From Microbacterium memoriense (lineage in GTDB: Bacteria > Actinomycetota > Actinomycetes > Actinomycetales > Microbacteriaceae): DNA of 64,000 nucleotides. The DNA lies in contig NZ_JAODOR010000008.1 in assembly GCF_025398275.1 (NCBI RefSeq), positions 62,001 through 126,000 on the forward strand. Direction: 5' to 3'. Shown piece after piece: positions 17,315-25,071 of the stretch (position 1 is its first letter; every line of letters starts with the position of its first letter). The position numbers were made by a program, and so were the translations under genes. A model generated the notes under the pieces. The model saw nothing but the letters and a program-made list of their open reading frames with translations, searched no databases and was not told where the DNA came from.

Positions 17315-18199
17315 TCAGTCACGTCCGGACAGCAAGTACGCGTTGAGGGATGCCGTCAGCTCGCGCTCGAGGGGCAGCGAGAGGCCGTCGATGTCGATGA
17401 TCGGCGCAGCCAGGCGCACACTCGACACCAGCCATGCCGCATCCGCTGACGCGAGCGTGGATGCCGGAACCTCTTCGTACGCGACGGCGAACCCCTGAGC
17501 GGCCAGACGCGCGAACAGACTCACCTGCGTCGTCCCGTGCAGGATGCCGCCGGTCGGTGCCGGCGTGACGAACGTGTCGCCGCGACGGAGAATCAGCGAT
17601 GCCGTCGGCGCCTCGAGGACGAACCCGTCGCTTGTCGTGAAGATCGCATCGTCTGCGCCGCGACGTTTCGCCTCGCGGAGAGCTGCCATGTTCACGGCAT
17701 ACGACAGTGTCTTCGCGCCCGACAGCAGCCACGGAGCACGCGCAGGGGCATCGAGAGGGCACCCGCGATCCAGCGTCACGACGCGGATGCCGTCCGCGCG
17801 CGACGCGGCGAAATCGGTGGCCGGAGCGACAGTGACCCACCCCGTGGGGCTCTGCCCACCCTCGACACCACGACTCAGGACGAGCTTGATCACCGCCTCG
17901 CCGGCGCCCGCGTGCGCGGCCACCTGCGCTACCGCCTGTCGCCACTGCGAAAGGTGCGGTGCGGGCAGATCGCACAGCTCGGCCGAATGCGCCAACCGCT
18001 CCAGGTGAGCGGTGACCTCCTGCGCATGTCCGTCGATGAGACCGATCGACTCGAACACCCCGTCGCCGCGTTGGGCACTCAGCTCCCCCACCGGCAACGC
18101 CGGCTGTGCCGGGTCGATCACCGTGAACGTGTCCGCGAAGTCGGCGCGGTCAGCGTCCGCCGGTGCGATATCGATGAGGAGGGCGTAGCTCGGTGCCAT
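17315..18199 (-). CDS. pabC: Aminotransferase class IV, probable aminodeoxychorismate lyase
   Basis: A 294-residue fold-type IV PLP enzyme. Motifs include RGDGVFESIGL near residue 44, the PLP lysine in SGAKTLSYAVNM, and ADDAIFTTSDGFVLEAPTAS with GILHGTTQ for phosphate binding. The order and RGDGVFE fit 4-amino-4-deoxychorismate lyase, which makes p-aminobenzoate for folate; branched-chain or D-amino-acid aminotransferase cannot be excluded, because no pabAB gene is nearby. ATG at 18199. The 159-bp leader contains the structured element at 18249-18348. Confidence 0.75.
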   Translation of the reverse strand: MAPSYALLIDIAPADADRADFADTFTVIDPAQPALPVGELSAQRGDGVFESIGLIDGHAQEVTAHLERLAHSAELCDLPAPHLSQWRQAVAQVAAHAGAGEAVIKLVLSRGVEGGQSPTGWVTVAPATDFAASRADGIRVVTLDRGCPLDAPARAPWLLSGAKTLSYAVNMAALREAKRRGADDAIFTTSDGFVLEAPTASLILRRGDTFVTPAPTGGILHGTTQVSLFARLAAQGFAVAYEEVPASTLASADAAWLVSSVRLAAPIIDIDGLSLPLERELTASLNAYLLSGRD

Positions 18200-18248
18200 G
18201 AAGCGAGCCTACGCCGCGGGAATACCGCACCCGGTGGCATTCGTTACA

Positions 18249-18348
18249 CTGGAACAGCCGGGCCGCAGTAACCCCGGGCTCCATCTTTTGCCGCTTCGAG
18301 CGGCACCGCGCCGAGAGGCGTTCTGCGGCCCGGCACTATTGGCTCCAG
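18249..18348. ncRNA. Structured intergenic element, candidate small RNA or leader
   Basis: A 12-bp perfect stem (18257-18268 with 18323-18334) is capped by two smaller hairpins, GCCGC-TTCGA-GCGGC and CGCC-GAGA-GGCG, and flanked by CTGGA/TCCAG. The GAGA loop is a GNRA tetraloop only on the plus strand. TACACT at 18245-18250 could be a plus-strand -10 box that would start an RNA near 18257. GGCTCCA occurs twice (in the loop and after the stem), so TGGA at 18250-18253 could pair with either copy. It may be a free plus-strand RNA or a minus-strand pabC leader. I cannot match it to a known family. Confidence 0.4.
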
Positions 18349-18358
18349 GGACTGATGC

Positions 18359-18997
18359 TCAGGTCAGCGCGTCCCGCCGCCAGAGGCCTGCCGCGCCCGC
18401 GAGTTCCTCGGCATACGTCGCCAACCGTAGCGCCCGTGTCGTGAACGTGCGTGCCCGCTCGGGCTCGCTGGCATCGTAATCGTCGGCAAGATCGGTCGCA
18501 CCGGCCGCTTCGACGCGGCAGAAGGATGCCGCGCGCTCCAACGCGATGGCGAAATCGCCGGAGAAGATCCCGCGGAGGATCTCATCGCTCAGCGAGACCA
18601 GCTCATCCGGTCCCGCCGGTGTCGGTGCTCCGGCGACGACATCGTCGACCGAGGCGAGACGTGTCCGCCCCCGCTCGTAGAGCAGCGCGGCGGTGCGAGG
18701 GTCGTCGTGCACCATCAGCTGCAGCAGGTAGAGCCGCCACAGTGCCCCGGGGAGGGAGCGGGCGGGTGCGCGCGACCAGAGGTCGGCGATCGTGTCGATC
18801 CCGTTCTCGTCGGTGAAGGCGACGAGCCGCTCGATCACGGCATCCGCCGGCGCTTCCCGTACGCGGGTCAACAGTGCCGCGGCGGTCGCATGCGCGACGC
18901 GCGACACTTCAGCCGGATCCTCTGCGCTGAACAGGCGGTCGAACAGCTCGGCGGGGCGCCGAACGGGCTTGTGGAACGGGCGGGAGTCATCACTCAT
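18359..18997 (-). CDS. Conserved hypothetical helical protein
   Basis: A 212-residue soluble protein starting MSDDSRPFHKP. It is Ala/Leu/Arg-rich and almost wholly helical by composition, with no signal peptide, transmembrane segment or catalytic motif that I recognise. A longer in-frame start at 19021 adds eight residues without a better ribosome site. It reads in the same direction as pabC but is separated from it by the structured element. Codon use is typical of the window. Function unknown. Confidence 0.7.
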   Translation of the reverse strand: MSDDSRPFHKPVRRPAELFDRLFSAEDPAEVSRVAHATAAALLTRVREAPADAVIERLVAFTDENGIDTIADLWSRAPARSLPGALWRLYLLQLMVHDDPRTAALLYERGRTRLASVDDVVAGAPTPAGPDELVSLSDEILRGIFSGDFAIALERAASFCRVEAAGATDLADDYDASEPERARTFTTRALRLATYAEELAGAAGLWRRDALT

Positions 18998-19054
18998 CGC
19001 CGTCCAGGCTACCCGGCGCATCGCGTGCCGAGGCCGAGTCCGAAGAGCGAAGGG

Positions 19055-19828
19055 TCAGACGCCGGTCGTCGGGATCAACACGATCGGCTCGGTCGTCGGC
19101 GCACCCTCGGGTGCCCCTCCGGCCGGCTCGATCGTCACCGCGATCGTGTCTCCGGCTTCCATCCCGGACGCGAGTGCTGCCGTCGTCCGGCCGTCACCGG
19201 CGTCGAACGTGCCGGCGGAGATCGCCCCGTCGCCGCGGACGTACCACAGCTCGAACGTGCGGTCGTCCGGGATCTGCGGGAGTCCCTGGCTGACCAGGAC
19301 GACCTGACCGAGCGACTCCGACCAGTGCACCGTCGCGGTGCCACCATCGACGAGGTCACCGGATGCCTGTGCCGCATCGGGAGCCGCTTCGATCTGGATG
19401 AGCGTGTTCTCGGCAGGCGTCCGGTTGAGGATCTCCGAGATACTGCCCGCACCCCAGCCGATCCCGACGAGCAAAACCATCGAGGCTACGAGAGCGAACA
19501 GGCCACGCGACCAGTTCCGCCGCGCGACGGTCTGGACAACCTCGGTCGACGGAGCGGATGCCGCAGGAACGTCGGCCTGCTCCGGAGCGGAAGACTCTTC
19601 GCCCGATGCCTGACGGATACGGTTCAGAATCTGCGAGCGTGCCGCGAGCGGCGGTGCAACCTCTTCTGCCCCGTCGGCGAGCGCCGCGGCAGCACGGAGG
19701 TCGGCCTCGGCGATAGCGGCCCATTCGGGGTGTGCCGCGAGCGCAGCGGTGTACGCGCGCTCGTCCGCCGGTGACAGAGCGGAGAGGGCGTGCCCGGCCG
19801 ACAGTTCGGCGAACTCCTGCTCGTTCAC
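19055..19828 (-). CDS. rskA: Anti-sigma-K factor RskA
   Basis: A 257-residue membrane anti-sigma factor. Residues 1-100 form the cytoplasmic anti-sigma domain (FAELSAGHALSALSPADERAY, with the AL(S)P-type core). One transmembrane helix lies at about 105-125 (LFALVASMVLLVGIGWG). The extracytoplasmic RskA C-terminal domain includes FELWYVRGDG. GTG start overlaps the sigK stop by 4 bp (GTGA), so anti-sigma and sigma are coupled. It is expected to hold SigK until regulated proteolysis releases it. Confidence 0.92.
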   Translation of the reverse strand: MNEQEFAELSAGHALSALSPADERAYTAALAAHPEWAAIAEADLRAAAALADGAEEVAPPLAARSQILNRIRQASGEESSAPEQADVPAASAPSTEVVQTVARRNWSRGLFALVASMVLLVGIGWGAGSISEILNRTPAENTLIQIEAAPDAAQASGDLVDGGTATVHWSESLGQVVLVSQGLPQIPDDRTFELWYVRGDGAISAGTFDAGDGRTTAALASGMEAGDTIAVTIEPAGGAPEGAPTTEPIVLIPTTGV

Positions 19829-20412
19829 GACATCACCCCCATTTCCGTCCTCAAGCGTGACAGCCCGTCACGCATTCTCGTCTTGATAGTTCCCAGCGGC
19901 GCCCCCACCAGCGCCGCAATCTCACTCTGTGAGTATCCGCCGTAATAGGCCAACGTGATCGCTTCGCGCTGCGGTTCTGGCAGAGTTCCCAGTGCCCGCG
20001 TCACGCGCCTGCTGTCCAGTCGCAGCTCCACCTGCTCCTCGACTCCGGCGACCGGAGTATTCAGTTCTCTCATCCCGACCCGCACGTCACGTTCACCTGC
20101 GGACTGCGCCGAACGGACACGATCCACGGCTCGTCGGTGTGCCATCGTGAGAACCCACGACCGGCCTTGTCCCTTATTCGGAGCGAACGCGCCGGCGGAT
20201 TGCCAGATCTCGAGGAAGACTTCTTGGAGGACTTCCTCGCTCTGCGCGCGGTCCACGAGGACCCGGAGGATGAGGCCGAACACGCGGGGAGAGAGGGAAT
20301 CGTAGAGGCTGGCGAAAGCTGCCTCGTCGCCCCCTGCGGTGCGTACGAGAAGCTCACCGATGCGGTCCGATTCGGGACCGTCCTCGGGTACTTCCATGCC
20401 GTCGATGACCAT
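19825..20412 (-). CDS. sigK: ECF sigma factor SigK
   Basis: An ECF RNA polymerase sigma factor. Region 2 runs from AAFASLYDSLSPRVFGLILR to GRSWVLTMAHRRAVDRVRS, and region 4 from REAITLAYYGGYSQSEIAALV to GAPLGTIKTRMRDGLSRLR. The start is uncertain. ATG 20412 has GGGAG only 2 bases before it; 20397 and 20424 are alternatives. ATG 20472 overlaps the dipZ stop (ATGA), but its first codons are A-rich at third positions, unlike coding sequence here. It is paired with rskA and follows dipZ, as in the mycobacterial SigK regulon. Confidence 0.92.
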   Translation of the reverse strand: MVIDGMEVPEDGPESDRIGELLVRTAGGDEAAFASLYDSLSPRVFGLILRVLVDRAQSEEVLQEVFLEIWQSAGAFAPNKGQGRSWVLTMAHRRAVDRVRSAQSAGERDVRVGMRELNTPVAGVEEQVELRLDSRRVTRALGTLPEPQREAITLAYYGGYSQSEIAALVGAPLGTIKTRMRDGLSRLRTEMGVMS

Positions 20413-20468
20413 CTCTCCCAGCATGCACCATGCCGGCGCTGCGACGTGTACATGTGCTCGCCCTGTCG

Positions 20469-22184
20469 TCATCCGAAGGTGAACGAGTACACTTCCACCC
20501 CAGCCGGGATGGTGAGCTCGATCAGGCCGGTCCGCGAGCCGCTCTCCTTGAGAACCTCGTACGATTTCGGGGTGCCGCCCACGGAGATGTCGTCGGCATC
20601 CTTTCCATCGATCGTGACGGACACATCCCCTTCACCGGCGGCGACGATGCGCACTTCCGACGCCCGGTAGGTGAGTCGGATGCCGGCCGAATCGCCGGTC
20701 GGCGTCGCGAACTGGGTCTGCACGTTCCAGTCGCCCTCGAGCGAGAAGGTGTCCTGCGCTTGATCGGCCGGGTAGGTGAACTCCGCCTCCCCCGCTCCGT
20801 AGCGCTCGTCTCCGCCGTAGTTGACGTCCTTGGATGATCCGATGAAGGTCTCCGGCGTCGTCGACCCGACGTCGGGCGTGTCGTCTTCGACATCCGTCGT
20901 CTGCGGCAGGGTGACACCGGGGTCGGCATCTTGCAGCAGCTCACGGATCATCTTCTCCGTCGCGGCGTAGTTCCCCTCGCCGAACGAGATGTGGCGGACG
21001 GTCCCGCTGGCGTCGATCAGGTAGTGCGCTGGCCAGTAGCGGTTTCGGTACGCGGTCCACGTCGACAGGTTGTTGTCGAGGGCGACCGGGTAGTCGATGC
21101 CGAAGTTCGTCGCGCCATCCGCGACATTCCCGGCATCCTTCTCGAAGGCATACTCCGGCGAGTGGATGCCGATGACCTCGAGGCCGGCATCCTGATAGGT
21201 CTCGTCCCACGCCACGACGTGCGGGATGGAGCGCTGGCAGTTGATGCACGAGTACGCCCAGAAGTCGATGAGCACGACCTTGCCTCGAAGCTCTTCGAGA
21301 TCGACCCCCGCGCCATCGGGAGTGTTGAGCCACGACTCGATACCCCGGATCTGCGGAGCGGTGCCGCAGGACTCGAGTTCTTCCGCACCGTTGGTGCAGT
21401 TCGCCAGCTCACGGTTCTCGTCGGTCACGAGACCCCCGAGTCCGAGCGCCTCGGCCGCCTGCTCGTTGTCGGTCAAGTCGGTCTGCAGTTGCGCCGTGTA
21501 GTCGGGCAGTAGTCGTTGCAAAGCCTGCGGGACGTTGAAGACGAGACCTACGGCGAGCGCGAGCATCGCAATTCCGGCGGCAATACGCAGGCCGCGCTCG
21601 CGCTTGCGGAAAGCCTTGATGCGCTCGATCAGACCGCGGCCCGCCAGTGCGAAGAAGAGGAGCGGGATGGCAACGCCCACCGCGAAGGCCACGGTCAGCA
21701 GGATCGTGTCGACGCCGATGCGTCCGGTCGCTCCGGCGACGATGATCGCGGCGAGCACCGGGCCGGCGCACGGCACGAAGACGGCACCGAGCGCGAGTCC
21801 GACGCCGAATCCGTTTCCTCCGTTGCCGATTTCACGACGCGGGATCCACTGGAACGGGCGCTCGAGCAGTTGCTCGACCTTCGGGATCAGCAGCCCGACA
21901 CCGATGAGAATCAGCACGATGATGCCGAGCCACCTCATCAGGTCTTGCGGCAGGTTCAGCGCGCCGAGGATGAGAGAGCCGGCGAGAGTCACGATCGTGA
22001 AGCTCAGCACCAAGCCGAGGATCACGAGAAACGGTCGGCTGCGCGGCGGCGAAGCCATCGGCTGGCCCTCGACCCGCGCCGACTGCGCACCTCCCGTCAA
22101 GAAGATGACCGGTAGCACCGGGAGGATGCACGGGGAGATTCCCGTGATCAGTCCGCCCAGCAGACCGATGATGATGACGTCCAT
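20469..22184 (-). CDS. dipZ: DipZ: CcdA-like thiol transporter fused to thioredoxin and C-terminal domains
   Basis: A 571-residue fusion. Residues 1-210 are a CcdA/DsbD-type membrane domain with Cys in SPCILP (about 18) and VPCAGP (about 114), six or more helices. A periplasm-side thioredoxin-like domain follows with active site SCINC (about 314) in the TlpA/ResA style. The last 140 residues are a beta-rich, CBM-like domain typical of DipZ. It passes electrons across the membrane to extracytoplasmic thiols. In mycobacteria dipZ is in the SigK regulon with the fasciclin lipoproteins Mpt83/Mpt70; here it is divergent from such a lipoprotein and upstream of sigK. The ATG start faces a candidate SigK promoter. 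Confidence 0.93.
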   Translation of the reverse strand: MDVIIIGLLGGLITGISPCILPVLPVIFLTGGAQSARVEGQPMASPPRSRPFLVILGLVLSFTIVTLAGSLILGALNLPQDLMRWLGIIVLILIGVGLLIPKVEQLLERPFQWIPRREIGNGGNGFGVGLALGAVFVPCAGPVLAAIIVAGATGRIGVDTILLTVAFAVGVAIPLLFFALAGRGLIERIKAFRKRERGLRIAAGIAMLALAVGLVFNVPQALQRLLPDYTAQLQTDLTDNEQAAEALGLGGLVTDENRELANCTNGAEELESCGTAPQIRGIESWLNTPDGAGVDLEELRGKVVLIDFWAYSCINCQRSIPHVVAWDETYQDAGLEVIGIHSPEYAFEKDAGNVADGATNFGIDYPVALDNNLSTWTAYRNRYWPAHYLIDASGTVRHISFGEGNYAATEKMIRELLQDADPGVTLPQTTDVEDDTPDVGSTTPETFIGSSKDVNYGGDERYGAGEAEFTYPADQAQDTFSLEGDWNVQTQFATPTGDSAGIRLTYRASEVRIVAAGEGDVSVTIDGKDADDISVGGTPKSYEVLKESGSRTGLIELTIPAGVEVYSFTFG

Positions 22185-22208
22185 GAGGGCCTCGTTCCTG
22201 TCGAGGAG

Positions 22209-22237
22209 TGTTCGTCACTAGGGCCCGATCGGATTGG
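22209..22237 (-). promoter_or_regulatory. Candidate SigK promoter for dipZ
   Basis: On the minus strand CCAATCC and CGAACA lie 16 bases apart, 25 bp upstream of the dipZ ATG. They resemble the CCATCC / CCGAAT SigK elements I recall from mycobacteria. The match is imperfect and inferred. Confidence 0.4.
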
Positions 22238-22272
22238 GCACGGCACCTCCGCAGAATTCTCTGAGATTCGTC

Positions 22273-22299
22273 CCATCCGATCCGCACACCGCTCCGAAG
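22273..22299 (+). promoter_or_regulatory. Candidate SigK promoter for the fasciclin gene
   Basis: CCATCC and CCGAAG are separated by 15 bases, ending 46 bp before the fasciclin ATG. The -35 matches the mycobacterial SigK element as I recall it and the -10 differs by one base. Supports co-regulation with dipZ. Confidence 0.5.
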
Positions 22300-22345
22300 G
22301 ACTGGTGAGGCCGCACGCAGCGACCCATGAGTCACGGAGGACATC

Positions 22346-23002
22346 ATGCTCAGCACCAAGAAGAAGATCACGGCAGCTCTGACCCTTGCCATCGCCGGCA
22401 CGTTCGCCCTCTCGGCGTGTTCCATGGGTTCCACCACAGCTGAGCCGTCGAGTGAGCCGTCGGCCACGATGGAAGCCACTCCCGAAGCAATGGAGATGGA
22501 CCCCGCCGCCAACCTTGTCGGCCCCGCCTGCGCGGCATACGCCGAGGCCAACCCGACCGGTGGCGGCTCGATCCAGGGCATGTCGCAGGACCCGGTTGCC
22601 GTCGCGGCATCGAACAACCCGATGCTCACGACCCTCGTCGCTGCGGTCAGCGGACAGCTCAACCCCGACGTGAACCTCGTCGACACGCTCAACGGCAGCG
22701 AGTTCACCGTGTTCGCTCCGGTCGATGATGCCTTCGGCAAGATCGACGCGGCCACGATCGAAACCCTCAAGACCGACAGCGATCTGCTGTCCAAGATCCT
22801 CACCTACCACGTGGTCGAGGGTCAGATCGAGCCGGCGGACATCGCCGGCATGCACGCCACGGTGCAGGGCGGGAACCTGGAGGTCACCGGATCCGGTGAC
22901 AACCTGATGGTCAACGATGCGGCCGTCCTTTGCGGTGGCGTCCAGACCGCCAACGCCGTGGTTTACCTGGTCGACACGGTGCTGATGCCGCCGGCCGAGT
23001 AA
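22346..23002 (+). CDS. Fasciclin-domain lipoprotein (Mpt83-like)
   Basis: A 218-residue secreted lipoprotein. The signal [20 protein letters not shown] leads to lipobox LSAC. A Thr/Ser/Glu/Met-rich linker follows, then one FAS1 domain (about 85-217) with the H1 motif [27 protein letters not shown] and [10 protein letters not shown], ending in the [15 protein letters not shown] tail. Two Cys (in GPACAAY and AVLCGGV) may form a disulphide, a possible client of the divergent DipZ. Good AGGAGGAC-like site (ggaggac) before ATG. Very similar in plan to mycobacterial Mpt70/Mpt83. Confidence 0.92.
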   Translation: MLSTKKKITAALTLAIAGTFALSACSMGSTTAEPSSEPSATMEATPEAMEMDPAANLVGPACAAYAEANPTGGGSIQGMSQDPVAVAASNNPMLTTLVAAVSGQLNPDVNLVDTLNGSEFTVFAPVDDAFGKIDAATIETLKTDSDLLSKILTYHVVEGQIEPADIAGMHATVQGGNLEVTGSGDNLMVNDAAVLCGGVQTANAVVYLVDTVLMPPAE

Positions 23003-23039
23003 GCAGGAAATCCGGGACTGTCCCGGATGCGGGGGGAGG

Positions 23040-23073
23040 AATCCGCCGGGGGTCTTCGGACCTCCGGCGGATT
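23040..23073 (+). terminator. Strong hairpin terminator after the fasciclin gene
   Basis: AATCCGCCGG (23040-23049) pairs with CCGGCGGATT (23064-23073), with an inner GTC-TTCG-GAC cap and T residues following. A smaller hairpin (ATCCGGGA/TCCCGGAT, 23010-23028) precedes it. Confidence 0.8.
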
Positions 23074-23117
23074 TCGTGCGTTCGGCGGTGTCACGGGCAA
23101 GTAGGCTGGGACGCCTA

Positions 23118-23190
23118 GGGCCTCTAGCTCAGTCGGTAGAGCATCGGACTTTTAATCCGCGGGTCGTGGGTTCGAGCCCCACGGGGCCCA
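23118..23190 (+). tRNA. tRNA-Lys (anticodon TTT)
   Basis: A 73-base cloverleaf: acceptor GGGCCTC/GGGGCCC with one G-T pair, D arm GCTC...GAGC, anticodon loop CTTTTAA, T arm GTGGG-TTCGAGC-CCCAC, discriminator A. CCA is not encoded. An accessory patch follows directly. Confidence 0.97.
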
Positions 23191-23303
23191 CCCTTCTTTC
23201 ACCGCCCCGACCGGCATCTGCGCGACGAGTCTGATCAGTCGCGGAAGGTCTGTCCGCGCGACGTGATGACCCTTCACGGACCGAGCGCGGTGATCGTAGA
23301 GTG

Positions 23304-23319
23304 GTACGCTTTGACGTAC
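23304..23319. promoter_or_regulatory. Inverted repeat upstream of the toxin-antitoxin pair
   Basis: GTACG and CGTAC flank a 6-base spacer, 17 bp before the antitoxin ATG, and the spacer includes a possible TTGACG -35. This is the expected place for YefM-type autorepression; binding is inferred. Confidence 0.5.
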
Positions 23320-23336
23320 TACTTAGGGAGGCAGGG

Positions 23337-23588
23337 ATGTCTGCAATCACCGCGACTGAGGCCCGTAAGACTCTTTTCGGCCTCATCCAGCAGGTCAATG
23401 AAGACCACACGGCCGTCGAGGTTGTTTCGCGTCACGGAAACGCCGTCCTTCTGTCGAAGGACGATTACGACGCGATGACCGAAACTGCGTATCTGCTCCG
23501 CAACCCCGCCAACGCTGACCGGCTGCTCGCCGCAATCGAGCGCGCCCGTCGCGAAGATTTCGAACAGCACGACCTCCTCGACGCGTGA
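23337..23588 (+). CDS. yefM: YefM/Phd family antitoxin
   Basis: An 83-residue antitoxin. The N-terminal Phd/YefM DNA-binding fold is recognisable: TATEARKTLFGLIQQVNEDH, VVSRHGNAVLLSKDDYDAM, then the C-terminal toxin-neutralising tail LLRNPANADRLLAAIERAR. ATG 23337 has GGGAGGCAGG upstream; an in-frame GTG at 23301 is earlier but lies in the operator. Its stop overlaps the toxin start by 4 bp. Confidence 0.93.
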   Translation: MSAITATEARKTLFGLIQQVNEDHTAVEVVSRHGNAVLLSKDDYDAMTETAYLLRNPANADRLLAAIERARREDFEQHDLLDA

Positions 23589-23845
23589 CGCGAACGATCG
23601 GGTTCGACCCGAACGCGTGGGAGGACTACGTCTACTGGCAGACGCAGGATCGCAGGACGCTGAAGCGTATCAATCAGCTGATCGCGGACGTAGTTCGGGA
23701 TCCCTTCGCGGGGATCGGCAAACCCGAACCGCTCAAGCACATTCTCTCGGGCGCGTGGTCACGCCGAATCGATGACAAGAACCGCCTGGTCTACTACGTC
23801 ACCGATAGCCACGTCATCATTCTCCAAGCCCGCGACCACTATTGA
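23585..23845 (+). CDS. yoeB: YoeB family ribosome-dependent mRNA interferase toxin
   Basis: An 86-residue RelE-superfamily toxin of full length. It has the YoeB pattern WEDYVYWQTQDRRTLKRINQ, GKPEPLKHILSGAWSRRID and NRLVYYV, ending in ARDHY with the catalytic His and Tyr. GTG start overlaps the antitoxin stop (GTGA). It is expected to cleave mRNA in the ribosomal A site when free of YefM. Confidence 0.93.
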   Translation: MTRTIGFDPNAWEDYVYWQTQDRRTLKRINQLIADVVRDPFAGIGKPEPLKHILSGAWSRRIDDKNRLVYYVTDSHVIILQARDHY

Positions 23846-23905
23846 CTCCCGACACGATTCCTCCGCCGCTGGAATCGACGTGTGCCGACCATACGTGGTT
23901 CGATC

Positions 23906-24124
23906 ATGATCCGCGTGGCAGATCTCACAGGGCCCGATAGCTGCGCCGTCGCTCGTCTCGTTGAGGGGCACCTGACGCAGACCGAACGCGAGGAAGCCCT
24001 ACATCTGGGCGACTCTGCCGAGGCCCCGGGGCTTCCCGCGCGATATCGCTCAGCGGTTGATGAGCCCGTGCGCGCCTGCGCAGATTCCGTCGTCTACGTC
24101 GCCGAATTGGACTCAACCGGTTAG
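23906..24124 (+). pseudogene. Truncated GNAT-like acetyltransferase fragment
   Basis: 72 codons, MIRVADLTGPDS to YVAELDSTG, ending in TAG. The sequence looks like the first third of a GNAT-fold protein: a first helix, a linker, then the beta strand VVYVAELD that would lead into the acetyl-CoA motif, which is missing. The bases after the stop do not continue the domain in any frame I could follow. It is probably a remnant, adjacent to an intact GNAT gene. A real short protein is possible but less likely. Confidence 0.5.
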
Positions 24125-24198
24125 ACACCCTGTCTGACAGTCCACCAGATAGCGACTGGCCCGGTCGAGGTCGGCGGCACGGGGATCACAATGATCGA

Positions 24199-24606
24199 AT
24201 GGAGTACGAACTCGACGATGACCTTGTCCGCATCCAGCTCGACATGATCTGGGGCTGGCTGTCGACAGAGGCCTACTGGGGCCGACAGCGCACTCGTGTC
24301 GACATCGACACCCAGATCGCCGCTGCGTGGCGCGTTGTCGGCGTCTACCGCGGCGACACCGGAGAGCAGGTGGGTTTTGCTCGCGCCGTATCTGACGGCG
24401 TCAACTTCGCGTACCTCGCCGACGTCTTCGTAATTGAGGCGCACCGAGGCCAGGGGCTCGGCAAACGCATCCTGCAACATATGATCGACGACGGCCCTGG
24501 ACGCGACTTCAGATGGACGCTCTTCACCGGGAATGCGCACGGGCTGTACCAGCAGTTCGGTTTCACAGCCCCCGATACGACCGCGATGGTCCGATCAGCG
24601 CGATGA
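24199..24606 (+). CDS. GNAT family N-acetyltransferase
   Basis: A 135-residue single-domain acetyltransferase. The acetyl-CoA-binding motif A is FVIEAHRGQGLGKRILQHM (about 84-102), after strand FAYLADV, and the C-terminal LYQQFGF is the usual motif B end. The N-terminus WGWLSTEAYWGRQRT is typical of small GNATs of this type. It lies in the accessory patch after tRNA-Lys. The substrate cannot be told. Confidence 0.88.
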   Translation: MEYELDDDLVRIQLDMIWGWLSTEAYWGRQRTRVDIDTQIAAAWRVVGVYRGDTGEQVGFARAVSDGVNFAYLADVFVIEAHRGQGLGKRILQHMIDDGPGRDFRWTLFTGNAHGLYQQFGFTAPDTTAMVRSAR

Positions 24607-24627
24607 CGGAGTGCCTGCGCCGAGGTG

Positions 24628-25071
24628 TCACTCCGCGGCGACGGTGTACCGCACAGGGACAGTGGTCTGATTCGAGGTGTACATGATCACAACATCTCCG
24701 AAGATCACGGAGCCGTCTCTGGCGAAGAAGACGGGCTCGTTGTTGTCCGGCCGCAACGTGGGTTCACCTTGGGTGATCGCCGGAATGATCTCGTGCCAGG
24801 TGCGCTCGACTTCGTCGCCGTGAACGAACGTGTATTTCGTGAGCACGGCGTCATTGAGCCGGACCGAGAACGCCGGCTTTCCGGTGTGGCGAGTTCGGTA
24901 GTAGATCACGGCGGGAAGTGCGACCGCTCCCGGCAGCGAAAACTGGAGATGACGATCGCTGCTTCCCGAACTCGGCAGGACGAATCCGCCGGCCGTCTCT
25001 TCAAACGCCCGGTAGCGGGCGACCTGGGTGACCTCGGTGCCAATGGGCCCGCTGCTCTCGATGGTGGACAT
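24628..25071 (-). CDS. Hypothetical protein, beta-rich
   Basis: A 147-residue protein starting MSTIESSGPIG. Alternating hydrophobic residues and many Thr/Val/Gly suggest a beta-sandwich (VIYYRTRHTGKPAFSVRLND, VFFARDGSVIFGDVVIMYTS). There is no signal peptide or transmembrane segment, no Cys, and no catalytic motif that I recognise. Third-position GC is lower than in the core genes, consistent with an acquired gene in this accessory patch. The start ATG has AGAGAGC upstream. Function unknown. Confidence 0.6.
   Translation of the reverse strand: MSTIESSGPIGTEVTQVARYRAFEETAGGFVLPSSGSSDRHLQFSLPGAVALPAVIYYRTRHTGKPAFSVRLNDAVLTKYTFVHGDEVERTWHEIIPAITQGEPTLRPDNNEPVFFARDGSVIFGDVVIMYTSNQTTVPVRYTVAAE

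Noticed and set aside
18200..18358. SRP RNA or T-box identity for the structured element
   Set aside because: It lacks the GGAAG/AAGCAG core of SRP RNA and the T-box GGUGGAACCGCG; identity left open.
20413..20472. sigK start at ATG 20472 overlapping the dipZ stop
   Set aside because: The overlap is attractive, but the next 20 codons have many A/T third positions, unlike coding sequence here, and no SigK homology.
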